In this document: piece after piece, positions 25,051 through 40,000 of the stretch | Position numbering within the stretch: the first letter of the stretch is position 1 | How the letters are laid out: each line of letters begins with the position of its first letter | Assembly: GCF_902635505.1 (NCBI RefSeq) | Contig: NC_045432.1 | Location: 72,609,823 to 72,673,822 of the forward strand | Origin: Sarcophilus harrisii | Taxonomy: Eukaryota > Chordata > Mammalia > Dasyuromorphia > Dasyuridae | Length of the DNA: 64,000 nucleotides | Reading direction: 5' to 3' | Program-made: the position numbers and the translations under genes | Notes under the pieces: generated by a model | Database searches by the model: none | What the model was told of the DNA's origin: nothing | What the model saw: only the letters and a program-made list of their open reading frames with translations

Positions 25051-28000
25051 TTATTTCTCCAGGAGCAAGTCCAGCTGTTCCTGCAAGGAGCTGAGCTGCA
25101 AAGGAGAAGTGAAGAAACATTTCATCCGTAAATCTAGATTCACTTATGTGATGCAGAACTCAGGCTTGCAGGAAAAAATAGAACAATCATCATTTAGCAT
25201 TTATATGGTCTCTTTCATTTCTCACCAGGCATAAAAATGGTGCCCCAATGAAGAGTGCATCTACAAAAGGCTGCATGAACCCCAGGGAGAATCTTGCCCC
25301 TGATTACAGAAAGCAAGTTTCTAAAGGTGGCAGTGAAGGGAGTGCTAGAAGAGAGTTAGAAGGGAGTATTAGAAGGGTGCTAGAAGGGAGTACAAGAAGA
25401 GAGCTAGAAGGCAGTGCAAGAAGGGAGCTAGAAGGGAGTGCTAGAAGGGAATGCTAGAAAAGTGCTGAAGAGAGTTAGAAGGGAGTACAAGAAGGGAGGT
25501 AGAAGGGAGTGCTAGAAGAGAGCTAGAAGGGAGTGCTAGAAGAGAGCTAAAAGGGAGTGCTAGAAGGGTGCTGAAAGAGTTAGAAGGGAGTGCTAGAAGA
25601 GAGCACTAGAAGAGTGCTAGAACAAAGAGTTAGAAGAGTGCTAGAAGGGTGTTAGAAGGGTGCTAGATGAGTGCTAGAAGGGAGCCAGAAGAGTGCTAGA
25701 AGGGAATGCTAGAAAGGTGCTAGAAGAGAGTTAGAAGGGAGTACAAGAAGGGAGCTAGAAGGGAATGCTAGAAGGGTGCTGGAAGAGTGCTGGAAGAGTT
25801 AAAAGAGTGTTAGAAGGGTGCTAGAAGAGTGCTAGAAGGGAGTGCAAGAAGGGAGCTAGAAGGGAGTGCTAGAAGAGAGCTAGAAGGGTGCTGGAAGAGT
25901 TAGAAGGGAGTGCTAGAAGAGTGCTAGAAGGAAGAGTTAAAAGAGCGCTAGAAGGGTGTTAGAAGGGTGCTAGAAGAGTGCTAGAAGCGAGTGCAAGAAG
26001 GGAGCTAGAAGGGAGTGTTAGAAGAGAGGGCAGAAGATCACACTTTCTGCAGGGGAACAGGAGATGGGATACTGGCAGCCACAGGACCAAACCAGGAGAT
26101 GAGAGACAATTAGGGTCCCTCTACTGCCCCTCACTTCTTTTTGCAAGGCTGTGAGGAGCATGGAGAAGAGGTCATGGTCCTGCCTGCATTATCTGACTTG
26201 TCACCAGCTCGGAATGCAAGGCCTCGCTTCTGGCTTGCTTGAAACTTATTTGATGTTCTGACTTTATTGTATAGACATCTCAACAGTACTAATGAGAGCT
26301 CACATTTCCAGAAATGCTTTCTATACAAGAGCTTGGGAGCTTACAACGTCCCTGTGAGATAGGTATTATTCTTATTCCCATTTTACAGATATGAAACTGA
26401 GGCTGAGTGACTTGCCCAGAGTCACATAGCTAGTAATCTCCAAGGTGAAAACCAAACCGGCCCTTCTTGACTCCCAGCGCCTGAGCTATTCTGCCATGCT
26501 GATGTAGGACCGAAAAGTACTGCCTCTGAGACAAGGATATTTGAAAACACTAATATCCCTGTGCCTAATATTGACTCTATGACATTCAAGTAGGGAAAAC
26601 ATGCCTTACAAAACAAGCGTGGCCATGTGTGCCACCTACTGGAAAACAGCCACAGAGGGTCTCTAGTCACCCGTATCCGGAATGCCAAGGCCCCCCAAAT
26701 GGGAGAGTCCGTCCACGTCACCTTCCATGACTTCTCTGCAGACAACTCGGACTCCAAGATCTTCAGGCTTGTTCCTTCTCTGGAACTCCAGCTCCTAATC
26801 ACAAAGCTGGCCAATCAGTTCAACGGGGCACGACAGGACTCTCCCTCTCAACATGTCTAAAACAAACCGTCCCCTCCCCCAAGCAGCCGTTCCCCTTTCA
26901 GCTTTCTGACACTGCTGTCTTAGGCCCAGAGGCTGGAAATCTGCAGGCCCATGCCCTCATGCATCACCTCGACACAGCCACCTGCCCAGAGCTGCTGCCT
27001 CTAGCTTTGGGAGACTTCTTCTGTTAGTTTCCTTCTTTCCATCCTCTACTAGCTCAGGCCAGCCTCTTCACTGGTCTCTCCACCTCCTGATCCTACCTTT
27101 CTCAACACTTTGGCTAAACTGTGGTATCATAAAGTGGCCTCCCTGCTCAGAAGCTTCCAACTTCTCCTGGCGGCCTAATTCAGTTGAAACTTCCTTATTC
27201 TGACATTCAAAGCTAGGCAAATTCTGACTCCTACCTCTCTGAGCAGCCATGTCTCCAGCTACTCCCCAACATACACACCATACACACACCAAAATGGACC
27301 AGGCTTTGCTCAATTCTAACTGACCCTTTAATGACTTCTCCATCTCTGGGCCCCAAAACAACTGTTACTGCAGCCACCCCTTCCCCCTCGCTCCCCCATT
27401 CCTACAATATAATCCTCATCCAAACCACTGGTCTTCCAGGCCCAGTTCAAATGCTATTCCCTCCAAGAAGCTCACGTGCTTGGTTACTTCCTATTTTTGG
27501 TTGTAAATCTGAGCAAAACTATGACCTGAAAAAGGCTGAATCATTGCAAGGCCACTAATATGCTCTCCCAAACAGTCCCAGGCCTCCATGGAGTTTTAAA
27601 TCTTTCACTCTCCCAAAGCCCCATCACGCTTGGTTTCTTTAAACCAATCCAGCAAACATTTTAAAGTACCTACTATGTGCAAGACACTGCAAAGTGCTGT
27701 GGATATGGAGAGAAACACAACAGAACTTGAGGAGCTTATATTCCATAGGAGAGGTTGGGACATGGAGAAGAATATATTTGAACAGGTCCATAAATCCAGT
27801 ATAAGGGAGAGAATACTGACACCTAAAGGGCTCAATATAGGCTTCCTACAGGACAGGGATTTTTCACCCGAGATATCTGTCAGGGGACCCACGAATTTGA
27901 ATGGGAAAAAAGTTCTAGCTTTATTTCAACATAACTGGTTCCCTTTGCAATTTATGATCATTTAAAACCATGATAGCGAGAGGGAGCCCACAGGCTTCCC

Positions 28001-31000
28001 TGGATTGCCAAAAGGGTCCACAACAAAAAAGGTGAAGATGCCCCGCTCCCGATGCCAAGAAGCAGAGAAGGGAAGAAGAAATGCCAAGCATGGGGCAGAC
28101 TCTGCGAAGGGAAAAAGGTGGGAGAATGTTCAGTTTGACCAGTTTGGATGAAATAAGGATCATGTGAAGCAGAGTACTCTGAAATCGATCTGGAAAGGTA
28201 TTCCGGAGGCAAACTCCGAAGGACCCTAATTGCCAAAGGGAAGAATCTCTTTTATTCTACAGGTAATGGTGAGCCACTGTAAACCCTTGAGCAGGGGAAT
28301 AACATGGTCGGACAAGTCCTCAAGGAAGATTCTTTTGGCAGCTGTGGGGAGAGCAGCTTGAAGAGGGACTGAGGCAGGAAGACAGATTAAGAGATCACTG
28401 AAACAGTCTAGAAGGCTGTGGTAAGGGCCTAACTTAGGCCAGTGCTCCTCTGAGAGGAAAGAAGGGGAGAGATGCAAGGTGGGTGGTCTCCAGGTAGAAA
28501 TGACAAGATTTAGCACCTGACTAGAGGGTACTTGAACCTGGACAGAGAGCTCTGTGATTTGATGAAAGAAAGGGTTGACCGAGTTCTTCGTGATCCGCAG
28601 GAAAAGGGGACACAGCCCATAATGAGTTGTGAAAACCAGTCTAACCCAAGAATTCACCCTTGCCAGGTCCACACGGAGCTCTTTCAAATTGCCACGACAG
28701 TCCAAGGACGCAGCTACATGGAGAAATAGCCAGTAGCCCTCGTCCACATGGTTACCTGTTCCTCAGACTGGTTCCACACCATCCACCACTGAAACACCTC
28801 CCTTTCTGCCATCTTATTCAGGGAGGATTGGGCCACCGTGGGTTCTTGCCCATTCCAATGGGGTCAGGCGGTCAAAATGAGATGGGGAGCAATGGCACGC
28901 TGATGGAGGCTTCCCTTCTTGGTCTCAGAGTATCTCCTTACCTGCTGCTTTTCTTCTTCTTCCTGCTGTTTGAGCTCATCCAACACAGCCTGAAGACGGG
29001 ACTGTAAAATAAGAGATAGAATGATTTATATTTTAATATATTTAATATCTACTGGTCATCCTGCCATCTGGGGGAGGGAGTGGGGGTTAAGAAGGGAAAA
29101 ATTGGAACAAGAGGTTTGGCAATTGTCAATGCTGTAAAGTTACGCATACATATAACCTGTAAATAAAAGGCTATTAAATAAAAAAATAAAATAAGAGATA
29201 GAAGCAATGAATTCTGGGCCAACGAAGAGACAATAACCGAGGGAGACAAAGGACTCTATAAGCAGTTAGTCAAGCAGAAACTCTGGGATACAACAAAAGC
29301 TCCCTCTTTCCATCGATTTAGTGTTTTAAACCACACTCTCTACTGTAGTTCTGCACCACTTTGCTCTGAACTCCCTACCATTCTTTTTTTTCTTCTAAAT
29401 GGTTACATAATGAGTGCCTTCAGATAGACTATTAACCCTTTCTTTTCTTTTCTTTTTTTTGCTGAGGCAATTGGGGTTAAATGACTTGCCTAGGGTCACA
29501 CAGCTAGGAAGTATTAAGTGTCTGAGACCAGATTGGAACTCAAGTCCTCCTGACTTCAGGGCTGGTGCTCTATCCACTGCACCACCTAGCTGCCCCTATT
29601 AACCCTTTTCTAACTGGGTATCAGAACCACTATAATCCTTTGGCTACTTTGAACCCTGAAACAAAATGGACAGAGTTAAACAGAAATTTCTATGCTGTCT
29701 CATTCTGGCCCTTCATCCCAGTGAAATCTTATCATTCTTTAATATTATTATTAAGCAGAGGTTTTCAAAGTGTGGTCTGGGAAATCCTGCAGGGCACTTA
29801 GAGCCTTGAGGGGATCTCATTACAATATTAAGATTTGGGATTTCTGACATGGTAATCAATCAATATAACTCATATAAACAAAAGTTCTTTTGGGAAAGAA
29901 AGTCTTCAATAATTTTAAAGAGTGTAAAGGGGTTATAAAACCAAAAAGTGTGAGAACCATTTAATAAATAATAATAACAAATAATATTACATATAATAAC
30001 AAATAAATAATAAAGCTACAGAGATAATTTTTTTAAATGACTAAATTTACATAACATTATAATAAGTAGTTAGAAAGGCTTGCTTCTGATACATATACTG
30101 GACGTATGACTCTAGTCAAGTCACTTCACATCTTAGTGCTCTAGGCAGCAATGTGGTCTGCAGAGAAAGCCGCAGACATGATACAATTCAATCCTGGTAG
30201 AGGCAGTTTTCTCACCAGCAACTCCCTATACCCAGGAAATTGCCAATCCATTCTGTCCTTTCACATAAGTGACCTCAATACAATAGATTTCATTTAAGGG
30301 CAGCAGCCCAAATTTGTCACATTCTGTGATCAGCCAGAAAATACGGCCTCACCAAGGATGAAGATGGACTTCTCCATCTGTCCCCATTTCAGATGGGAGC
30401 TGGCTTGGAAGCCTACTCCAGGCTCAGAGATAAGGAGCTTCAATAACAAATTTTCCTTTCACTGAAACTTGCTAAACATGTCACAATAAAAACCAAATTA
30501 TTCATCTGTGCTCAAGCATGCAATAGAAGATAGTTAAAAAAAATAAATTCGATTCTTGGCTCTCCAATGTACGCAATGAATGCCAAGAGAAGGAGATGGC
30601 ATATACAGGCATTTTTTAAAATACCACAGTGCTTTTCTGTGGATATGATAAATCCAAACTGACTTGAGAATCAGGATTCTTCATTAAAGTTAAATCATTT
30701 CTGATTAATCCCTGCTTTTTAGATTCACACATGGTATTTAACACAAATATATCTTAAGCCAGTTGCCTCCTTCCTCTAAAACAGTCATATTAGATGCTCA
30801 AAATGCTTTTTTAAGATTTTAGGTGTGTCCCAATTTTAAAGGAAAAGATGGAGGGTGGATAAGAGTCTCAAGGGCAGATTTCAGGGTAATTTGGAGTTAA
30901 CATTGCCCAAAATTGCTGTAGAAGGAAACAGATGAAAATCAGGAAAGGGAACTAAGCTGAGGGGAAGAAATCCCTATTCAATACATATAATTATATAATT

Positions 31001-34000
31001 TATATTTATATTATATTATAAATTATAATTATATAAAGGGCTTGCAAATTACTGGTCACAGAAAAATAGACACTTTCAGAATCATGGTCAGGAGAGAACT
31101 CTTAATTTCTAACTATTAAACTATTATAACTATATTATTTATTATTTATATAATTATAACTATAATCCCTTAACTAAATTAATTCCTTAAATAAGGAATA
31201 GAGGTGATTCTTAAGGGCAAAAGAGACCTTTTCAACTACATAAAACTTAAAAAGTTTCTGCACAGAATAAATAAAAAAATAAGAGAAGTGGGGAAAAATA
31301 AAGAACTAGAAACAAAGCGAGTGTCCTAAGTTGGGGAATGCTGAACAAACTGTGGTTTCTGAAAGGTAAAGGAATATTACTGTGTAGTAAGGAATGACAG
31401 TTTTCTGTGATTCTGTGACCATGAAGATTTCAGAGAAATATGGGAAGATGCATGTTGAATTAAGACAGCACCAAAAGAACATACCCATGATGGCAATATA
31501 TAAATAAAACAATCACTCAAAGTAAGCTATGCTGAGCTAATGAAAAACCAACAATGACCAAAAAAAAAAAAAAAAAAAACCAGGCTTAAAATATACATTC
31601 CAGAGGGGTGGTGGGTAGGGAGGATGGAGCAGAGAGGAGAAAGCACCTTTAATTTGGAAGAGGTGTTTATTTCCAGAAATGACTAGTGATGTGTATAATT
31701 TTTGTAAACACGGCCTCAATTTAATTCAACTATTAATGAGAGTTACTCTGTGAAAAGATGCTGGGTAAACAAAAGCAAAAAAAAAAATAAGAAAAGCAGC
31801 AGCAGCAGCAGCAGCTTCACTTCTGGGGGAAGAGGGCACTCCATAGAAACTGATGAGCAAATACAGGAAAATATGAGAGGGGGGAAAAAGTGCTGCCACC
31901 TAGAGGGACAATCACAACTCACCTTGAGGGCCAGATTTTCCACTTTGAAGATGAGGTCCTCTTGGCGTTTTGCTCTATCCTGAGTCTCCTGGTGCTTGTC
32001 CTTCATCTCATCAATCTGTTTCTGGAGTCCTTGAACTAAGAGAAAGTTGGTTTCCCTTTATTCTATCCTACATCAGTGGTAGAGCACGATCATGACCTGC
32101 TAGCTTTGCCACACACTTGATTAAACTGCCGGATACTCATCTGAGCATCCCCAACGCTGGCCCTTATGCTTAGGACTTACCAAGATCATTTGTTTTCTCA
32201 TCTTCTTGGCGCTGTTCATCAGATTCATCAAGTGTGCTTTGTGAGGGTCTGTCCAGATCTTCCTCGGTGTCAATGATGTTTAAATCTTCATCATCATGGT
32301 GATCTTGGTCATCATCATCATCACTGCTGCTGCTGATATCATTGAATATCTCTCGAAGTTCATCATGCTCAGCTAGTATGAAACAAGAGGAAACAGCAAA
32401 TAAACACAACATTTCACACACCTTCCACTAGTGTGTAAGTGACTGTGCACAGCGGACCAGTGTGCTCCTCAAAAACAAAAGTTAGGAAAAGTCTTCTTCA
32501 CACATTAAGTAATTAAGGATTAAGAATACTAATCCCAAACCAAAGAGCAAGTCACTAAGAAAGGTCTGAAGGGAGGCCCAGAAATCCTATGCAAACAAGA
32601 ACCTCCTTAACTAACAGTCAGAAACTCATCTCCAGCAAAGCTCTGCTTAGAGGAATGCAGTACCTGATGAGTTATGGCCCTGTTTATGGCCGCTCATTCC
32701 TGGAGAGATGTCCAGGCTGGCCAGGGAGCCATGGTTATCGTTGTCCTTAGTTTCGTCTTCAGCAATGACCTCCCAACCTGAAAACAGGTGCAATGAAGGA
32801 AAAGGCAAGAGAAGGGGAGAGAATCCAAGGTCTCCGAAGAGTCTCTAAGTCAAGCATTACTTAATTAGGTCTGACCTCAGCCCAACTGTGCCAAGCTTCT
32901 TAGTATAGCAGAATGCACCAACAGCAGTTAACAGAGGCCCCCCACACAACACAAAACAAATCTGATTATCCAGGTTTCAGCTAGCTAAATGAAGAAAACA
33001 AATTTACAGGCCCAGAGAATCTCCCAGGCTTCAAATTTTGGCATATCAAAGGATACGAGTACTGACAGCTTCAGCATCTGTACTCAGCAGTCTCTTGACT
33101 TCTTTTTCCACATCTGGAGATTCAATATACTGGGCCAGAAGAGACAAAGAACAATAACAGCATTAAATGCCCCGTAGCGGGAAGGAAAGAGCCTGCTCTT
33201 GCAGGAAGAGTCACCAGAATGACCAGCATTCTTCAGCAGCAAGAAATGAAGTCTTTTTCCAGCCCCTGAACTTGCAAAGGATATGGGAGCTTTCCTCCAG
33301 CAAACACAACATGAATTGAGAAGCTTGTTTTTTTCTATCTTAAAACTTTATGGCAGTTTTGATTCTAAGCATCCTCCCTTTAAAGTCTAGCTATTATTAA
33401 ACATTTGCTCTGCCTTTACAACAAGAGCCTGCACCCTTCGTAGCTACTGAGAAATGAATTGGCTTGAAGATTCCAATCCCCAGATTTCTTTTTCTTGCAG
33501 CTTTGTTATTTTTTACTGTTCAGTTGTTTCGGTCCTATCTGATTCTTTGTGACCCAATTTGGGAGTTTCGGGGCAAAGATACTACAGTGGTCTGCCATCT
33601 CCTTCTACAGCTTATTTCATAGATGAGGAACTGAAGCAAACAGGTTAAGTGACTTGCCCCTGCCCACGGTCACACTGGTACCAAGTGTCTAAGGCAGGAT
33701 TTGAACACATGAAGACAAGTCTTCTTGACTCCAGGCCCAACATTCTATCCACTGTGTCACCTAGCTGCCCATCTTTGTTATTAGAAACGTTCTGATAAAA
33801 AGCAACTCTCTTATCTGCATGTTCTCCCTAGAATCTTATTTTAAGCAATTATCTCCAGAATAACCAAAATGTCAAGCCACAAATTGAAATGAAAACTTCA
33901 AAAAGAAGACTCAGTAACAGCACACAACTGTCTATAAAACAGAGACTTAATTGTCTGATATTGCTTTTATATATTGTAGCAATCCAACATCGCCTTTGCA

Positions 34001-37000
34001 ATAAATAGCAGAAACAAGAGATAAACAGACTGCAAAGTCACTGATGAATAGAACACTTTCTCCTAGGAGTTATTTGAAAGATCTAAAATAGTGAGGTCAT
34101 TTTTCAGTAAGACAAATTGGGAGGAAGATTTATAAAAAGCAGTCATTCCCTTCCCAGCTTATTCAGTTCAAATGAACTATTAACTCATGCTGAAACAATG
34201 AACAAACAATATTATATAGCCTCTGACTCCGACTGCCTCCGTAATTGCTTCTTTTTGGTGGAGGTTAATTAAAGAATTATACTTTTGTTCTTTAGCAGGT
34301 TATCAGGGGCTTCCTTTAAAATCTATAAGGATGAGGCAGGTGGGAATAGAAGACGGTCTGTCTACTGATGCTATGCTCAGTCCAGGGCTTACTGTGAGAC
34401 CACGCTGTGGTACCTTCCGTGTGTAAATCTCACAGTCCAAATCTCCAAAAAACCACTCGAGCCGGAGTTCCTCTTGATACCTTTGCCCATCTTCACCTGC
34501 TAAGGCCACCTGGCAGAGAAACCAATAACCTATATAAAGTAAGAACTTACCTTCTTCTTGGCTGTTTTCCGGAATCGTCTCTTTCTGACATTTTTCAGTG
34601 GCAGAGTGACTAAAACAAAATGGAGGAACATGGATCAGTCTAATTGTTGCTTAGACAACAGTCTAAATAGATTTGATTAAAAGAAAACTCATCCTACAGA
34701 ACCTGAGAAGTGACACAAGCTGATTTTATGAAATTACAGCACTTGGCAGAAGGCTACTATATATAAGAGGTAAGTGCTAGAATTCAAAGTCATAGGTTCA
34801 AGCTCAGGCCCTTTTAAAACTCTGGCTAAGAGCCTAAATGGGTTTAGGCTTAGAGCAAATGTCTGAGTCACTAGCAAAGATTCAGGAGGTGTAACAAGGA
34901 GACCAGGACAAGAAAAAAGTTTCTCACTTACTGCCATGGTTCCAGATGAATTTCTTCTCTCTATCCTTATCTTTTTTCTTATTTACTTTTGGATCACTAC
35001 TGGCAACTGGTTCTTCCAGAGGTGGATAAAGATCACCATCCACAGTACTCACAAGCATCTATAAATAGCACCCCCCCCCAAAAAAAAAATTAGAAAAGCT
35101 GCTTTGATTAAGACATGGGGTGTTGATTTTAACAAAGGACCACTATACCCTTCACACCAAAAAGACACCTAAATGTAAAAGGTTACATAAAAAAAAACTT
35201 CGAGGAAAATGAAGAGGTACCTTTCACAACTGTGGCTAAGGGGAGCATTCTTAAAAAGCAAGATAAAGGTGATCATAAAAGATGAAATAGAAAAGTTCAA
35301 TGACATAAAATTTTGAGGTTTTTTGGTACACAATATCAATACAATTTAGCATAAGAAATGGTCAATTGGGGAAAATCAATTGAATCAAAGATCACGGATA
35401 AAAATCTGGTTATCTGAGCTATATAGGGAATTAACACAGACCAAGAACCATTCCCTCAAATAGTAATCATAGGAAATAAACATTTATCAAGAAAATTCAA
35501 AATATTAACAACCATATGGAAAGCTGCTCTAAATCAATAGTTCGATTCAGCCAACATTTATTAAGTATGTATTATGTGCCAGGTGCTGTGCTAAACAACA
35601 GATACCAAAAAGACAAAAACTAAACTGCCCCTGACTTAAAGGAACTTGTATTCTTTTGGAAGGAAGTAACACGTGTAAAGAAAACTAAATACAAAATATA
35701 TTCAAAATAATTTCTAGAGGGGAGGGTGTCAATAACTGGCAGGGATCAAACAGACCTTCTACCAAGATGGCACTTAAACTCTGCTTTTGCTGGAGGGCCC
35801 CTTCCACTATAACCACAGTGATTCATTTCTTAGTGCCTAGTGTGTGCTTTCTATAACTTTTTATGATGTGTATTAGACTATGTTTCTCAACATTTTCTAA
35901 CCACGCCATCCTTCTATGGAAGAATGTAAACTAATTGTTATAGCTTGCAAATACATAGGTATGCACACATTTTTACACAGGTCTATTAGCAATAGGGGTC
36001 TTTTTCCCCTTATGGTAGGACCTTTGTGTACGAGAAGCTTATTTCCTACTCCCCTACAGAAAATGGCTTAACATTATGTAGAATCTCAGGGAAGAAAACA
36101 ACAAGCATCCGTAGCAGAAGTCTTTGGTTCTCACTTGAGGGAACAATCCAAGGCCATACTCCTGACACTCATGCCTAAATTAATTGGCTATTTTCCCCAT
36201 ATCCCTATGGAGCTTTAATTGCCTTTGAATTTCTTTTCTTCCACCCCCCCCCCAAAAAAAAACCCAGCAAAGAAAGTCTCCTTTTCTTTCCTATGGTTTC
36301 AGAGGTAAATACCTACCTGGACCCACAGTACCTGGGATCACAGATAAAATTCGCCACATCCCTCTCGTTAACTGAGGGAATATTCGGATCCTACACTGTC
36401 ACTTCATCAAACAAAGATCCCAAACCCTAGATCTGGAAACGGAGATAGCAGGTAACACCTTGCTCCTTACCAGTCACCATATCAAAACCTGGGAAGCCAA
36501 CATAGGGGTTAGCCTCCCACTCCACCAAAATAGGTGTGGATTTGCCAGATCATAATACTCCCCTCAATCTCTAATAAATCAAAATTGGATGTGTAAGTCT
36601 GGTATGTAGGGTTTCTCTTTTGCTTTCCCCAGTTTGGATGTTGAACTGTTACAAAATCATGCATTTGGAATGAGTCTGTGAGGCCCATGTAGGAATTGAA
36701 ATGAATGGGAGAAAGTGATTAAGCTCCCTCATTTTAAAATTTCTTCAACTCACATAAGGCTACAGTGAGTTTTGAAGGGAGGTATGGATTCTCATAATGT
36801 AAGAGGTGAGAAGGGAGCACATTTTAGGCAGGGAGTAAAGCCTATGTAGTAGCAATGTCAGTTTGTCTGGGATGCAAAGCAGATGAAGGAAAAGAAAATG
36901 AAACAAGCCTGGAAGAAGGGTAGTCTGGAGCCAAACTGTGAAAGGTTCCAAAAGTCAGCTTTGTACTGTAACCTAGAAGCAAGAGGGAACCACTAAAATT

Positions 37001-40000
37001 TCTTGAGAAATGACAATGTGCTTTAGAAAGAGCAATCTGAAAAAAAAAAAAAAAAAAAAAGAGCAATCTGTGAAGCTTAATGCAATAAATTGTAAATGTC
37101 TAAGATTGGCCCTAAAGATATAGGAGAAAGAATCTCTTTTCTTTTCAGAGAAGTGAGGGGGACTATGAGTGTGGATTAACAATAATAATAGCTAGTGTTT
37201 AAGATCTTCAAAGCTTTCCTGATGTCATCTCATCTGGAACACTTCAGCTAATGGTCAGAAGCAGAAAGGATTAGAGTGTATTGTACAGAAAGAAAGTCCA
37301 GGAGAAAGTCCTTGGGGCCATCACCCCCCTAAAGGGTGACATAAGGATATGGTACAACAAAGGAAACCGAAAAAAAAAAATGGCTAGTGGTCAAAAAAAG
37401 AGAAAAAGCAGTCAGCTTTGGCAATTAATACAGCACTGTAACCTTGGAAAGATTAGAATCCATGTTGCAAAATGAGACAGTGATTAGATTCTGACAGAAA
37501 AGGAGGACAGCCTGAGGGGAGTAGAAGGGAGGGTCAAGTAACAGGCTTTTAGACAGGGGGATTTCTGAGAATGTTACTAAGCAATAAGGGGATATCTGAG
37601 AATGTTACTAAGCAATAAGGAAGGAATCATAAGATAGGAGAGATTACATTTTTTCAAAGATTAGAAGAAAGGAGGAGTGGAGGATGTGGTGGAAAAGATT
37701 TGGAGCAAGGAGGAATTCACAGTTAATGTAAATTGAAACAACTTTGAGATTTCACCTTGTACCCAGCAAACTGAAAAGATGCCAAAAGACCTAAGTAATC
37801 AACACTAGAAAGACTGGAGTAAGACAGGGACACTAATATACTCTGGTAGATTTGTGAATTAATTCAACCATTCTAGCTATCAATTCAGGATTATAGAAGA
37901 AAAATCATTTGTGTACCCTTTGCCAACCGGACATACCCCCAAGGGCATAAAAAACAAAAAACAAAGGTATAATGCGTGCCAAAATATTCTTAATGGCACT
38001 TTTTGAAATGTAATCAACAAACATTTTTTAAACATCTATGTATCAAAACATGGTGCTAAATGCTTGAAACAAAGCGAGTGCCCACTGGCTAGAGAATAGC
38101 TGAACAAACAGGGGTGTCTAAATGTAAAGAAATAGTACTGCACTCTAAAAATTTTAAGCAAAAATTTCGGAGACACACGAACTGAAGCAAAACAAAATTA
38201 GCAGAACCAGGAAAACAATATACACAAAGACTACAATAATGTAAAAGAAAAAAGCACAACAAAATAAAGCTAAACCTTTGTAATTATAACAACAAATTTT
38301 GGCTCCTGAAAAGAGATGAAATGTAAAGTGCCCCGCACAAGGTGGGGGAGAGAAATAGGACAGCTGAGGTGGAATGTTGCATACACTATCAGATGTGGCC
38401 ATGGCAAATGATCTTGCTTAACTGTTTTTCTGTTGCATGGAAAAGCTCAGAGGGTGTGGGAGTTGGGAATATGTATCCAGAAATGACTCCAATGTGAAAA
38501 CAAAAGGCACTAGTTAAAACTTTACAAAAGATGAGGGCAATGTACTTGGCATTTTACTTTACCAGGAGATAGCACTATAAATATAGAATCTAGCAAATGG
38601 CTTTTTTGGAGCTAGAGTACTTACCACTGTAGAGGAGGAAGTATGTTGGAAAACTGATCCCAGCATTTTGATTTACAAAGAAAACAAGAAATCAACAGCA
38701 GAGATGATGACTAAGAGCCAGTCTATATACCTGTATGGTCAACTGCAGGTTGCTTCAGCAGAAGGAGCCAGAGAAGATCCCAGCTGCTCCTATTTTTCAA
38801 TTAATGAATCATTACAAATGACAAGAGGTTCAACACTCCACAAGCTGTTTACATGACAAAGGTAATGGGAATGAACAGTTAAGTCTCAAAACACCAAAAT
38901 GAAGCATGAAATCTCATCCTTGTGTCTTTAGCCTAGAAATCAGTGATAGCAAGTGGTTAGTCCTCAAATACAATGGAATAAGCAAAAGACCTGAGAACTA
39001 ATTGATATCAGGAAAAACCATTCCATCCATACCTGGCAAATATCTGCAGTCTTGTAAAATGTTTTCTTATCGATAGTTTTTAAGCTTCCAATAACACAGG
39101 GCAGATCAACCAGCTTAGAGGCTAATGGGACACGATCCACACGCACAATTCCATGACGTCCGTCAGCTAAGTACAATTACACAAAAGCTTAATCTTGATA
39201 TCTTTTCAACGAATTATTAGCCTCCTAAGGCCACAGTAACAAGCAACTTCATGGTAACAAGAGTAGGGGGAGTAGTATGTGTGTGTATGGGGGAGGGTAG
39301 TGTTTCTGTGTGTACATTGCATTTTATTGGGAATGCTATCATTTATTTTAACAGTAAAGCTGTTTAGAGTTGTGTTATATAACCTGTAACCTCTAAGGAA
39401 AAATGCCAGGCGACATTCACAACTCCCAAACTCTACTAAGAGTTGCTGAATTTCCCAATTAAAGGTTGAAGACTGAATAGTTTGTGAAGCTGTGATTTTC
39501 TGTGGGAAATTTTATATTAATGTAAATGCTGAATTTTTATGTTATTCCAAGTGGTCTATCCCACTCATTTAAACTAATAGAGGCTTTTTTGAATTTAGAA
39601 TATTTATCACCACAGGGGGAGATGTTTGCAATTATGTATTTTGTATGAAGAAAAAAGCTATGCTTCCAGTATAGTGTTAGAGCCCACAGTTATGGGTTTG
39701 ATTCTTCAGTTCTGTTACAGAGTAAACAAAGTCATAATCTTGGACTGTTATTTCTCAAAAGCATGCAAAATGCAAAGGAAACTTTTGCCAGACTCTGTGA
39801 ACAGCTCAGTGAAACATCAGCCATTATGGAAAGCATAATGGGGGGTCTGGAATGTTATCTTTATAAAGAAAAGCCAGCATTTGTTATTTCCCTAGATAGT
39901 GAGGGACCAAGAAGGGTGAATATATCAGAGAGGAGACAGTGAGCATTACCCATCTGATCTTTGGGATTCAATCTCTGAATACTCCCATAAATACAGTGTA

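Noticed and set aside
25331-26036. CRISPR-like appearance of repeated units
   Set aside because: Units are contiguous, degenerate and of uneven length, without unique spacers, in a mammalian intron; it is a minisatellite.
28226-28747. A 173-codon minus-strand open frame
   Set aside because: Its C-terminal half contains the SDHVIPLLK...LQWLTI pattern of an L2/CR1 LINE, so it is a repeat relic and not a host gene.
36300-36660. Possible LTR-like segment with ordered short motifs
   Set aside because: I could find neither paired direct repeats nor a primer-binding site or viral gene-like frame. No retroviral element can be supported anywhere in this window.
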